DNA of 64,000 bases, from positions 1,674,001-1,738,000 of the forward strand of contig NZ_CAXUQH020000001.1 in NCBI RefSeq assembly GCF_964253085.1. The letters are read 5' to 3'. Shown here piece by piece: positions 29,884-38,116 of the stretch. Within the stretch, counting starts at the first letter, position 1; each line of letters opens with the position of its first letter. A program made the translations under genes and the position numbers. The notes under the pieces are model-generated. The model saw only the letters and a program-made list of their open reading frames with translations. It had not been told where the DNA came from and did no database searches. Origin of the DNA: Paenibacillus_E sp964253085. GTDB lineage: Bacteria > Bacillota > Bacilli > Paenibacillales > NBRC-103111.

Positions 29884-30828
29884 ATGAGTGAAGCAATTTC
29901 AGTACGTAAACAACGGATAGCCAAGAAACGGGGACCAAATGAATTAACGCCTACAGCGAATTTGTTGGTTAACGTGTTCTTCTGGATTTATACCGCAGCT
30001 TGTATTATGCCTCTGGTTTTGGTTATCATCGTATCCTTTTCAGATGAAAAGGGAGTTCTCATACATGGCTACAATTTCATTCCTGAAGCGTGGAGCTTAG
30101 AAGCGTATAAGTTCATGTTCAAGGATTGGCATCAAATCCTGCGCTCCTTCGGGATCTCAGTCTTCCTAGCAACGGTAGGAACAGCGATTAGTTTAGTGAT
30201 GATGTCACTCTATGCGTATCCGATCTCGCGAAGTGACTTTCCACATAGAAGCTTCTTCTCCTTCTTCATGTTTTTCACCATGCTTTTCAATGGTGGGCTC
30301 GTTCCATGGTATCTTGTTTATACCCAGATGCTGGACTTGAAAAATACCATCGCAGCACTTATGCTGCCCTTGTTAGTCTCCGCCTTCTTTGTCCTATTGC
30401 TTCGGACATTCTTTGCGAATTCGATTCCGATGCCTTTAATCGAAGCAGCGAAGATTGATGGAGCCGGTGAGGTTCGGATTTTCAGTCAAATTATTATTCC
30501 TCTCTCATTACCTGTATTGGCTTCAGTTGGTTTGTTCCAGGTGCTGAATTATTGGAATGACTGGTTCCTCAGTCTGGTGTTCATTTCTGGCAGTAAAAAC
30601 ATCAACCTACAGTTCATGATGTACAAAACCATGCTGGATATACAGTTCTTAACCTCGAATGTGCAAGCGAGTCAAGGTTTATCCCAAGCAGGGGGCATGC
30701 TACAACTACCAACGGAAACTGTCCGTATGGCGATGGCAGTACTCGGAATAGGGCCGATCGTGTTCGCGTATCCATTCTTCCAGAAGTATTTTAAGAAAGG
30801 CCTAACGGTTGGTGCAATAAAAGGATAG
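29884..30828 (+). CDS. ABC sugar transporter permease, LplC type
   Basis: 314 residues, six membrane helices. Seen: FFWIYTAACIMPLVLVIIVS in helix 1, YAYPISRSDFPHR, the FNGGLVPWYLVYTQM stretch characteristic of LplC/YtcP proteins, and the EAA loop PLIEAAKIDGAGEVRIF. ATG at 29884 has AAGGAG 8 bases before it; the GTG at 29875 overlaps that site. It follows the first permease after 15 bases. Confidence 0.93.
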   Translation: MSEAISVRKQRIAKKRGPNELTPTANLLVNVFFWIYTAACIMPLVLVIIVSFSDEKGVLIHGYNFIPEAWSLEAYKFMFKDWHQILRSFGISVFLATVGTAISLVMMSLYAYPISRSDFPHRSFFSFFMFFTMLFNGGLVPWYLVYTQMLDLKNTIAALMLPLLVSAFFVLLLRTFFANSIPMPLIEAAKIDGAGEVRIFSQIIIPLSLPVLASVGLFQVLNYWNDWFLSLVFISGSKNINLQFMMYKTMLDIQFLTSNVQASQGLSQAGGMLQLPTETVRMAMAVLGIGPIVFAYPFFQKYFKKGLTVGAIKG

Positions 30829-30902
30829 TTAAACACGGCTTGTACCAGTATAGACTGGTTTAGCATATAAGAAGAATTGAGATAAAGGGAGGCAATCCAT
30901 CA

Positions 30903-32453
30903 ATGAAAGCTTTGAAAAAAAGCACTCTTGCACTTCTTACACTAACGTTTTCGTTATCACTCACCTTGGCGGGCTGTTCGAAGAGCACACCAGAGCCTGC
31001 AGCGAGTGCTACTGCAGCACCAGCAACAAGTACAGCGCCTGCTGCTACGAAAGCAGCTACAACAGATTTGAAGCCTTATGAAGTGAAACTAGTCTACCCT
31101 GGTACACCACAGCCGGATCAAGCTAAAGTAGAAGAAGCTATGAACAAGGTTTTGAAAGAAAAAATCAATGCAACGATCAAATTAATGCCAATCGACTGGG
31201 GTCAATGGGATAACAAGACGAACTTAATGATTGCGTCACGTGAAGAGTTCGATATCTTATTTACAGCACAATGGAATGGTCACGCTGTCAATGTAGGTAA
31301 AGGCGCGTTGATGCCGCTGAATGATTTGATTGGGCAATATGGAAAGGGTATTACGGATTCCTTGGATCCAGCGTTCTTGCAAGGTGCTAAAATCAACGGT
31401 AAAAATTATGGTGTGCCAACGAATAAAGAACTCGCAGCTTCCGGTGGGGTTGTGTATCGCGCTGATATTGCCAAAGAGTTAGGCATTGATATGACGGCTG
31501 TGAAGACGATGGCAGATCTGGCTAATGTACTGAAAACAGTCAAAGAGAAAAAGCCAGAAATGACAGCTTTCTTCCTTCGCGACGGGGATAACCTGAATGC
31601 GCACTATTTGGCACAATATGACTATCTAGGTGACAGCACAATTCCAGGTGTTATTATGAAAGATGGCACAGATACAAAAGTGATTCCGAAATGGGATCAA
31701 CCGCGTTATAAAGAAATTTTGAAATTAACACGTGATTTTATGCAAAAAGGGTATGTCAATAAAGATGCAGCTACAACGCAATTGTCGGGTCAAGATGCTT
31801 TGAAATCCGGGAATGTATTCATGATTACATCTTCTTTGAAACCAGGTAAAGATAGTGAACTGGCAAATGCAACGAACTTGGTAGGTAAACTTGGCCAAAT
31901 CGAGTTGACACCACGTACAATTTCCACCGGCGACACAGCGGGCTCCATGTTGGGTATTTCCGTAACGTCCAAGGATCCAGCTCGTACGATGATGGTGATT
32001 AACCTCTTGCACACGGATAAACAATTAAACAATCTCATCAACTTTGGTATCGAAGGTACGCACTACACGAAAGTGTCGGAAAACATTATTAAAGCAACAG
32101 ATGCAGGCAAAAATTATGCACCAGGTGCTGCATGGCAGTTCGGTAACCAATTCTTGAACTACTTGTACGATAATGAAGATCCACAGAAATGGGATAAATT
32201 CAAAGAGTTCAATAAATCAGGCAAAAAATCACCAGGACTAGGCTTTACGTTCGACTCCGAGCCTGTTAAAACCCAAGTGGCTGCAGCAGTTAACGTAGGC
32301 AAAGAATTCGATGCAGCGATGGATACCGGTTCTGTGGATATGGATGCTTCCTTGCCGAAATATCAAGATAAAATGAAAGCAGCAGGCATTGATAAAATCA
32401 TAGCTGAAAAGCAAAAGCAATTGGATGCTTTCTTAGCAGCTTCGAAAAAATAG
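30903..32453 (+). CDS. Extracellular solute-binding lipoprotein (LipO/LplA type)
   Basis: 516 residues. Signal peptide with lipobox LTLAGC, lipidated Cys25, then a low-complexity Ala/Thr/Pro linker (about 26-55) and a type 1 solute-binding fold. DILFTAQWNGHAVNVGKGAL shows the typical ligand-binding lobe. ATG at 30903 behind AAGGGAGGC. Captures a sugar, probably an oligosaccharide from plant or microbial polysaccharide, for the LplB/LplC permeases; YesM may sense the loaded protein. The substrate is not determinable from sequence. Confidence 0.93.
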   Translation: MKALKKSTLALLTLTFSLSLTLAGCSKSTPEPAASATAAPATSTAPAATKAATTDLKPYEVKLVYPGTPQPDQAKVEEAMNKVLKEKINATIKLMPIDWGQWDNKTNLMIASREEFDILFTAQWNGHAVNVGKGALMPLNDLIGQYGKGITDSLDPAFLQGAKINGKNYGVPTNKELAASGGVVYRADIAKELGIDMTAVKTMADLANVLKTVKEKKPEMTAFFLRDGDNLNAHYLAQYDYLGDSTIPGVIMKDGTDTKVIPKWDQPRYKEILKLTRDFMQKGYVNKDAATTQLSGQDALKSGNVFMITSSLKPGKDSELANATNLVGKLGQIELTPRTISTGDTAGSMLGISVTSKDPARTMMVINLLHTDKQLNNLINFGIEGTHYTKVSENIIKATDAGKNYAPGAAWQFGNQFLNYLYDNEDPQKWDKFKEFNKSGKKSPGLGFTFDSEPVKTQVAAAVNVGKEFDAAMDTGSVDMDASLPKYQDKMKAAGIDKIIAEKQKQLDAFLAASKK

Positions 32454-32467
32454 CATGATCTATGTAT

Positions 32468-32500
32468 AAGGAGCAAGGCTCAATTGAGCCTTGGCTCCTT
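32468..32500 (+). terminator. Terminator-like hairpin after the solute-binding protein
   Basis: Strong stem AAGGAGC-AAGGCTC / GAGCCTT-GCTCCTT with an AATT loop and a one-base bulge, followed by ATATTTGT, so the T tract is weak. Confidence 0.65.
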
Positions 32501-32525
32501 ATATTTGTATAACATGTATGGCTAA

Positions 32526-32636
32526 TTACCAAACAAAAGTCATTAATACGATAACTAACAATACGTACAATACAAGAACAACAGCAGCGGAACTTCCAGT
32601 ACCACAACCTGCACCAGTACCTACAGCAACACCCAT
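32526..32636 (-). CDS. YjcZ-family sporulation-type microprotein
   Basis: 36 residues: a Gly-rich head (GVAVGTGAGCGTGSSAA) and one hydrophobic helix (VVLVLYVLLVIVLMTF), ending in VW. This is the pattern of the YjcZ family of tiny membrane proteins in spore formers. ATG at 32636 has GGGGGGTGA placed 6 bases upstream. A paralogue lies at 41976-42080. Role unknown; membership in sporulation sets is from family annotation. It lies between the solute-binding protein and the methyltransferase, on the opposite strand. Confidence 0.8.
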   Translation of the reverse strand: MGVAVGTGAGCGTGSSAAVVLVLYVLLVIVLMTFVW

Positions 32637-32680
32637 TTATGTCACCCCCCATCTCTAGGAATGCTCTTCCGCAGAAGCGA

Positions 32681-32866
32681 ATGAGAGACAATACTATCCT
32701 ATGGAGAGATGTCACGATTTGCTTGGGTGTTTCGCCTAAATCTATAGGGACAATCACGACTTTTAGGCAAGTGCCTGTTTTTGTTAAAAGATGGCGAGAA
32801 GTTGAACAAGTAACAGTAGCCTTCCATATGGTAGAAAAAGAACGTAATGCCATTGCGGAGGTGTAA
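32681..32866 (+). CDS. Possible small protein upstream of the methyltransferase
   Basis: 61 codons from ATG 32681, weak ribosome site (CAGAAGCG). The sequence MRDNTILWRDVTICLGVSPK continues with a Val/Arg/Trp-rich stretch (FVKRWREVEQVTVAFHMVEK). It is not recognised. Its stop lies 6 bases before the possible methyltransferase start, so it could be translationally coupled; the frame carries the GGAGGTG of the next gene. A longer frame from ATG 32639 lacks a ribosome site and would overlap the YjcZ-like gene's leader. Could be a chance frame. Confidence 0.35.
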   Translation: MRDNTILWRDVTICLGVSPKSIGTITTFRQVPVFVKRWREVEQVTVAFHMVEKERNAIAEV

Positions 32867-32880
32867 GGGCTATCGATTAC

Positions 32881-33597
32881 TTGGATATGTTAGCGAAGCT
32901 CGGGATAGGAAACGCACATCCCGGGGGATTTGGAGAGACCATCGAGCAACTGAAGAGATATCCGATCGACAAAGGGAAAAAGGTGCTGGAAGTAGGCTGC
33001 GGAACAGGTAGAACAGCCTGTTATTTGGCAGAGCAAGGTTGTGACGTTACTGCCATTGATATACGTCCAGAAATGATTAATAAAGCCAAGATTCGAGCGG
33101 AGAAGCAGGGAGCCCAGGTGAATTTCCTGATTGGGGATGTCTGTCAGCTGCCGTTCGAGGCTCAAACTTTCGATGTCGTGATGGTGGAATCTGTCACGAA
33201 CTTCGCAGACGCTCAGAAAGCTGTATCAGAGTATTATCGGGTATTAAAACCAGAAGGAAAGCTGTATGACCGAGAAGTGATTAAGGTAAAAGATATGACA
33301 GCAGGCATTCATAGGGCACTGTGCAGCTTCTATGGGGTGAGTAAGATCTATAAGCTGGAAGAGTGGCAGGAGCTGCTGGAGAGCAATAAATTCGGTGCTG
33401 TCACCTCGACAGGCATCCATCCCTTCCCATTGACGATGTTCGAAGATCAGGTTCAGCATCCAGATCCTGTTCATTTATCTGATCGACAATCCTTCATGGA
33501 TCCCCGCGTATGGCAGATCACAGCTCGGTATGATGAGCTGGTCAGCAAGTATCATCCTTATATGGGTTACACCCTAATGATTGGCTCCAAAGACTAA
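32881..33597 (+). CDS. Class I SAM-dependent methyltransferase
   Basis: 238 residues (241 if the upstream ATC is used). Seen: AdoMet motif I VLEVGCGTGRTACYLAEQG (about residues 36-54), acidic residue motif AIDIRPEMI, motif II-like IGDVCQLPFEAQTFDVV and LKPEGKLY. UbiE/small-molecule methyltransferase type; substrate unknown. TTG at 32881 is 17 bases from the GGAGGTG at 32857-32863, too far, whereas an in-frame ATC at 32872 is at the ideal 8 bases and would give Met-Asp-Tyr-Leu-Asp-Met. The start is therefore uncertain. Confidence 0.85.
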   Translation: MDMLAKLGIGNAHPGGFGETIEQLKRYPIDKGKKVLEVGCGTGRTACYLAEQGCDVTAIDIRPEMINKAKIRAEKQGAQVNFLIGDVCQLPFEAQTFDVVMVESVTNFADAQKAVSEYYRVLKPEGKLYDREVIKVKDMTAGIHRALCSFYGVSKIYKLEEWQELLESNKFGAVTSTGIHPFPLTMFEDQVQHPDPVHLSDRQSFMDPRVWQITARYDELVSKYHPYMGYTLMIGSKD

Positions 33598-33674
33598 GGA
33601 CACAATAAGAAGCAGGATAATGATTCCTTCATGGCGAAGCATATGAGAAAGATTATCATTGGAGGCTGCTTCTT

Positions 33675-34889
33675 TTGAATATAGACGTTATTACAGAACG
33701 AATTTCGAACCGTAAAGCCAAGGAAGTTTACGAGCTGATTACACGTCAAACGACGGTTTCGAAAATAGATTTATTAGACCAAAGCGGTATGACGGTCTCG
33801 ACGTTAACGCGGCTTTTAGAGGAGTTAACGAGTCAGGGACTCATATTGGAATCTGGCTTTGGTGCATCTACGGGCGGGCGTAGGCCGATTTTATATGAGA
33901 AGAATCCGGCCTATGCTTATATATTTGGTGTGGAAATCTCGAGAACGCTGTCCAAGCTGGTACTTGTAGACCTAGGAATGAACAAGCTGGAAACGAAAAG
34001 CTGGGCGATGACAGAAGTCATGACTCCTGAAGTACTGCTTCCCCTTATTGCCAACGAAGCTCAGCGTATGTTAGCTCACCATGGCATCCAAATCTCACAG
34101 GTGTTGGGTATTGGGATTGGCGCAGTGGGACCAGTAGACCGTTTGTCTGGGGTTATTCTGGAGCCCTCCTATTTCCCAGCGAGTGGCTGGAGGCATGTGG
34201 ACATATGCAGGTGGCTAAGTGAAGAACTGCAAGTCCCTGCACTGCTGGACAATGGAGCGAATACAGCGATTCTGGCGGAATCCTGGCATCAACGGACACG
34301 GAGCTTTAAACATCTCCTGTATATACATGCCGGCGTCGGTTTGCGTTCTTCCATGGTGTCAGAAGGCAAGGTCATCTATGGAGCGGTCGATATGGAAGGC
34401 TCTGTGGGGCAAATGATCATTCAAACTGATGGTGTTGCCCATCGTAACCAAGCTGGAAATTATGGCGCATTGGAATCCTACGCCTCTCTCTATGCCATAG
34501 AGAAGGCGGCGAAATCAGCCTTAAAGCAAGGGAGATCCACCGTACTTGTACATATGGTTGAGGATCCTGAACAGGTGACTTACCAGCATATTATGGAGGC
34601 GCTCAAAAAAAATGATCCCCTGGCCGTGGAGATCGTGACGGAGGCTGCGACCTATTTCGGGATCGGCCTGGCGAATTTATTAAATATTTTGCACCCGGAG
34701 AAAGTGATTATCGGGGGGCCTTTGATTACAGGCGGGGAGCTGTTCTTCCAGACAGCAACGCAGGTTGCGATCCGCAGAACGTATTATTACCCCGCCTATC
34801 AGGTTATTTTCAGCAAAGGACAGCTTGGTGATGAAGCATTAGCCATTGGAGCTGCCGTGATGGTCATGAATCAACTGGTTAAGCCGTAG
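33675..34889 (+). CDS. ROK family transcriptional regulator
   Basis: 404 residues. N-terminal winged helix-turn-helix (VSKIDLLDQSGMTVSTLTRLLEEL at about 27-50), then a ROK ATPase-like domain (GVEISRTLSKLVLVDLG, GIGIGAVGPVD, LLDNGANTAILAE, HPEKVIIGGPLI). The usual zinc-binding ROK cysteine cluster (CxCGxxGC) is absent, which suggests a sugar-responsive repressor rather than a kinase. TTG start at 33675 behind GGAGG. The leader has an inverted repeat GAAGCAG / CTGCTTC (33610-33672) enclosing the ribosome site, possibly an operator or a masking stem. Confidence 0.9.
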   Translation: MNIDVITERISNRKAKEVYELITRQTTVSKIDLLDQSGMTVSTLTRLLEELTSQGLILESGFGASTGGRRPILYEKNPAYAYIFGVEISRTLSKLVLVDLGMNKLETKSWAMTEVMTPEVLLPLIANEAQRMLAHHGIQISQVLGIGIGAVGPVDRLSGVILEPSYFPASGWRHVDICRWLSEELQVPALLDNGANTAILAESWHQRTRSFKHLLYIHAGVGLRSSMVSEGKVIYGAVDMEGSVGQMIIQTDGVAHRNQAGNYGALESYASLYAIEKAAKSALKQGRSTVLVHMVEDPEQVTYQHIMEALKKNDPLAVEIVTEAATYFGIGLANLLNILHPEKVIIGGPLITGGELFFQTATQVAIRRTYYYPAYQVIFSKGQLGDEALAIGAAVMVMNQLVKP

Positions 34890-34895
34890 CTTCTT

Positions 34896-35717
34896 TCAGG
34901 AAGGCGAGTAGTAGTTCATTGATTTAAGCGAAGCTTCCTTCAGAAAGGAAAGAACTAGTTCATTGAAGGCTTCCGGTTTCTCCATTGGTGTTAAGTGGGA
35001 AGCAGAAGGGATGACGTGAAAGCTAGCGCCTTGAATGTGATCAGCCATAGACTTCATAACATCCGGCGGTGCGATTGCATCCTGCTCTCCAGCGATGACA
35101 AGTGTCGGGACCGTGATGGTGCTGAGTAAAGGTACGGAGTCTTCACGGAACGCCATCGCAATGCTGGCATGGACAAGGCCTTCGGCTGGCATGCTGTCCA
35201 TGATCAACTTGAGGTTATCAATAAGCTGAGGCTGCTCCTGAAGTGTGGCTGCTGTCACAAGTTTAGGCAGCATGGCATCTCGAGCTGCCGCGGCTCCCTT
35301 GTCATACAGAGAGACAGCCATGTTCATGCGATTTTTCCGCCCTTCTTGGCCATCTGGCTCGGGGCGTGTATTGGCAAGAATCAACGCTGAAAAACGTTCA
35401 GGCGCTAGACGCAGTAGAGCAAAAGCGACATAGCCACCCATGGAGAAGCCTCCGAGGGTGGCTTTTTCTATACCTAATTCATCCATAAGAGCGAGAATAT
35501 CTTGCGCATGCTGTGTAAGAGACATTGGCGTAACTGGCACATCGGATTGACCCATGCCACGGAAATCAGGTGTAAGTACGCGGTAGTGTGTTGATAAAGT
35601 CTCCATTTGTGACTGCCACATCCGATGATCCAAGGGAAAGCCGTGAAGGAGGATAACAGGAGCTCCTTGACCTTGATCTTGAACGAACAATTCGGTGCCA
35701 TTTACGTGTTTTTTCAT
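34896..35717 (-). CDS. Alpha/beta hydrolase
   Basis: 273 residues. Seen: HGFPLDHRMW oxyanion motif, the nucleophile elbow GGFSMGGYVAF with Ser (about residue 94), an acid residue region VIAGEQDAIAP, and the catalytic His in SASHLTPMEKPEAF. Similar to 3-oxoadipate enol-lactonase-like and esterase proteins. ATG at 35717 behind GGAGGGTG. Convergent with the ROK gene with only 6 bases between the stops. The reaction is unknown. Confidence 0.9.
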   Translation of the reverse strand: MKKHVNGTELFVQDQGQGAPVILLHGFPLDHRMWQSQMETLSTHYRVLTPDFRGMGQSDVPVTPMSLTQHAQDILALMDELGIEKATLGGFSMGGYVAFALLRLAPERFSALILANTRPEPDGQEGRKNRMNMAVSLYDKGAAAARDAMLPKLVTAATLQEQPQLIDNLKLIMDSMPAEGLVHASIAMAFREDSVPLLSTITVPTLVIAGEQDAIAPPDVMKSMADHIQGASFHVIPSASHLTPMEKPEAFNELVLSFLKEASLKSMNYYSPS

Positions 35718-35901
35718 CGTTTTTCACCCTCCAAGGACAAGTTTTTAAAAAAAATAGCGAAAATGTTATGTCTTCATACTTTCATTATGGTTAACTCATA
35801 CTTACTTAACATTTCATTGCTATTCTCTGATTATACCTTTAGTACTTCACCAAGAACAGGCAAAATGAAACATTCATATTTACGAAATGGGGTTTATTGA
35901 A

Positions 35902-36285
35902 ATGACTAAAAAACCATGGTCCACCCAAGAACTGGACAAATTAATTCGCCTTTCCTCGGAATGCCCGCCAGTTGTCATTGCTAGAGAGCTATCACGTCCT
36001 GTTACATCTGTCCGCAAAAAAATGCGTGAAATGGGAGTCAGCTATGTATCGGGTGAGCAATGGAAAAAAAGTCAAATTCAATACCTCATTTCGGACGAAG
36101 GCACTTCCTACAAAAACAAACATAAGTTAATGCAAGAATCGAATGAAGATGGATTTGAATCACCTGTTCTAGACGAGTTCTGGACAACCCTTGTGAAAAT
36201 GGCTCGTGTAGCTAAAAAGAGGGGGAAACGGGTCGATGTTCTATCGTTTATCGATACATACCGCAAGATTCGGATTGGCGGCTAA
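35902..36285 (+). CDS. Small protein with SANT/Myb-like DNA-binding region
   Basis: 127 residues. The first 45 residues (KPWSTQELDKLIRLSSECPP, then ARELSRPVTSVRKKMREMGV) have the tryptophan and three-helix pattern of SANT/Myb-type or GcrA-like helix-turn-helix domains. The rest is unrecognised, Lys/Arg-rich, and ends RKIRIGG. ATG at 35902 has GGGG eight bases upstream; the ATG at 35887 is not preceded by a site. Possibly a DNA-binding accessory protein; no function known. Confidence 0.7.
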   Translation: MTKKPWSTQELDKLIRLSSECPPVVIARELSRPVTSVRKKMREMGVSYVSGEQWKKSQIQYLISDEGTSYKNKHKLMQESNEDGFESPVLDEFWTTLVKMARVAKKRGKRVDVLSFIDTYRKIRIGG

Positions 36286-36306
36286 ATTCAACTATATAAA
36301 CTTTTG

Positions 36307-36348
36307 AAGGTCAAATCCGTTACGACGCGATTTGACCTTTTTCTTTTT
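36307..36348 (+). terminator. Terminator after the SANT-like gene
   Basis: Eleven-base perfect stem AAGGTCAAATC / GATTTGACCTT with an 11-base loop and T-rich tail. Confidence 0.85.
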
Positions 36349-36374
36349 GTGCGGTTTGTTGGTGATTTGTTGGG

Positions 36375-36594
36375 CTAACGGACGGAGGAGGCGTTATTAG
36401 GGTAAAATGAAGGCGTATAGTCCCCTAACGGACATAGGAGCCGCTATTTACCTGAAATCGGTAAATAAGTAGGCTGTTAGTATCCAATAACGCTTCTCAT
36501 GTCCATTAGAAAATTGAAGGACCCATTCGGGCAGGGATAGCGTCGGTGGTGTCCGTTAGAGTGAAAGATGAATGATGAATGATGAATGATGAAT
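36375..36594. repeat. Nested inverted set of four 24-nt repeats plus GATGAAT tandem repeat
   Basis: Unit pattern CTAACGGACA-N5-6-CGCTATT. Copies: A 36375-36398 and B 36425-36448 on the plus strand; C 36485-36509 and D 36536-36559 on the minus strand. A can pair with D and B with C, and between B and C lies a further hairpin TATTTACC / GGTAAATA (36445-36468). Starts are spaced 50-60 bases apart. Directly after D, GATGAAT is repeated four times (36567-36594). The stretch 36286-36686 otherwise holds only the terminator at 36307 and the promoter region of the molybdoenzyme gene. Confidence 0.8.
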
Positions 36595-36686
36595 GATGAT
36601 CAGATAAATTTATCCAATTGTAAGCCAATTTTAAGGTTAATACGTTATGATAGATGTAAAACAATCGTGTACGTATTTTGTGAAGG

Positions 36687-38021
36687 ATGTGGCCGAAGGT
36701 GGAGTCAAAAAGAGGCTGGCTGAAGCAGTCGTTTGGAAAGCGTTTAAATGCTATTCATAGCTGGAATGCTTGGATTTTGGTGCTTCTGACGGTGACAGGG
36801 ATTGTGCTCAGTATTGGTGCGATCCGCGGGGAGCTTGGCGCATTGCGTGTGACGCTGAAGCAGCTCCACATTTATTTGGGTGTCGCCTCTGTGATCCTCA
36901 TGATTCTGTATGCGCCGATGATCCGCAAGCATTGGCGGCAAATTCGCGCGCGCCGCAACCAACGCGCGAATTTGGTGTTCGTGCTCGCACTCCTGATCGG
37001 CTGGGCCGCATCAGGCGTGATCCTGTGGCAGTTCCGGCACATGCCACCGGCCTTGAACAACGCGGCACTCCTCGTGCATGACCTACTCACCTGGGTCGGA
37101 GTGCCGTATGCCGTGTACCACGCCATCTCGCGCAGCAGATGGCTCAAGCGCCAACAGCGGCTCGAGCAAGCCGCTGCTAGCTGGCCGCCTGCCGCCGCAA
37201 GCGTCGCAGCGGCGGACATAACCCCGGTGGCGACCGAGGACGCCACAGCAGGGCGCACAGCAGCGCAGGCGGTCATCGCCGCGCTGAAGGAATCGCCGAT
37301 CACACGCGCCTCCTTCCTGCGACTCGTCGCAGGGGTGGTGCTCGTGATCGCGGTCGGCCCCGCCTTTTATCGCTGGATAAAAGGCGCATTCGATACCGGC
37401 GGGTCGTCGACCGCCGAATATGTGGCAAGCGACGGCAACCGCATGCTGCCGCCGCCAGAGCCATTGCCCGACTCCGCCGCAGTTGTAGGCGGAGGAGCCA
37501 AAGGGAATTTCCGCATCTACACGGTGACGGAAATACCGACGTTCTCCTCGGACACTTGGAAATTCGCGATTTCAGGTCTAGTGGATAAACCCAATGCGTG
37601 GAACTGGGAGCAGTTCCTGCAGATGAAACGCACGGTTCAAATCAGTGACTTTCATTGTGTAACCGGTTGGTCGGTATACCAATGTACGTGGGAAGGCATT
37701 CCACTAAAACAACTGTTAGCGGCAGCGGGTGTTCAAGCATCAGCTAAATTTGTGAAATTTTATTCAGGCGATAAAGTGTATACGGATGCACTCTCCTTGA
37801 GTCAGGCAAACGGAGATGATATCATGGTCGCCGTCTTGATGGACGGTAAGCCGATTCCACAACAATTAGGTGGGCCTGTGCGACTGATTGTGCCTCAGAT
37901 GTACGCCTATAAATCAGTGAAATGGCTGCAAGGAATCGAGCTGATCGAGAAAGAGCATATGGGGTATTGGGAAGTGCGGGGCTATGATAACGATGCTTGG
38001 GTTGGCAAATCAAACGCTTAA
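36687..38021 (+). CDS. Membrane-anchored molybdopterin oxidoreductase (sulfite-oxidase fold)
   Basis: 444 residues. The N-terminal 170 residues form about four membrane helices with conserved-looking histidines (NAIHSWNAW, LKQLHIYLG, LLVHDLLTW, YAVYHAIS), a cytochrome-b561-like anchor likely to bind heme. A variable Ala/Pro linker follows (about 170-205, very GC-rich), a further helix (about 212-232), then an Oxidored_molyb domain: SGLVDKP and ISDFHCVTGWSV with the molybdenum-ligating Cys324, and GGPVRLIVPQMYAYKSVKWL. ATG at 36687 sits against the ribosome site; GTG at 36699 could be the start. It precedes four cofactor genes, which fits its need for molybdopterin. Confidence 0.88.
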   Translation: MWPKVESKRGWLKQSFGKRLNAIHSWNAWILVLLTVTGIVLSIGAIRGELGALRVTLKQLHIYLGVASVILMILYAPMIRKHWRQIRARRNQRANLVFVLALLIGWAASGVILWQFRHMPPALNNAALLVHDLLTWVGVPYAVYHAISRSRWLKRQQRLEQAAASWPPAAASVAAADITPVATEDATAGRTAAQAVIAALKESPITRASFLRLVAGVVLVIAVGPAFYRWIKGAFDTGGSSTAEYVASDGNRMLPPPEPLPDSAAVVGGGAKGNFRIYTVTEIPTFSSDTWKFAISGLVDKPNAWNWEQFLQMKRTVQISDFHCVTGWSVYQCTWEGIPLKQLLAAAGVQASAKFVKFYSGDKVYTDALSLSQANGDDIMVAVLMDGKPIPQQLGGPVRLIVPQMYAYKSVKWLQGIELIEKEHMGYWEVRGYDNDAWVGKSNA

Positions 38022-38049
38022 TACAGGTTCAGGACAGTTGAAGCGGGCA

Positions 38050-38078
38050 CTGACTTTTTGCAAAAAATTTGGTATAGT
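38050..38078 (+). promoter_or_regulatory. Candidate promoter of the MOSC-mobA pair
   Basis: CTGACT at 38050-38055, 17-base spacer, TATAGT at 38073-38078 with an extended -10 TGG before it. It lies 39 bases before the MOSC gene. Confidence 0.5.
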
Positions 38079-38116
38079 AAGGGCAAAGAATCCTGTTCGG
38101 ATAAGGAGCATTTGCC

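Noticed and set aside
36375..36594. CRISPR array
   Set aside because: Units are in both orientations, imperfect and few, spacers are not unique 30-40 base inserts, and no cas genes are near.
36872..37303. Minus-strand frame opposite the molybdoenzyme linker
   Set aside because: Caused by the GC-rich linker; no start signals.
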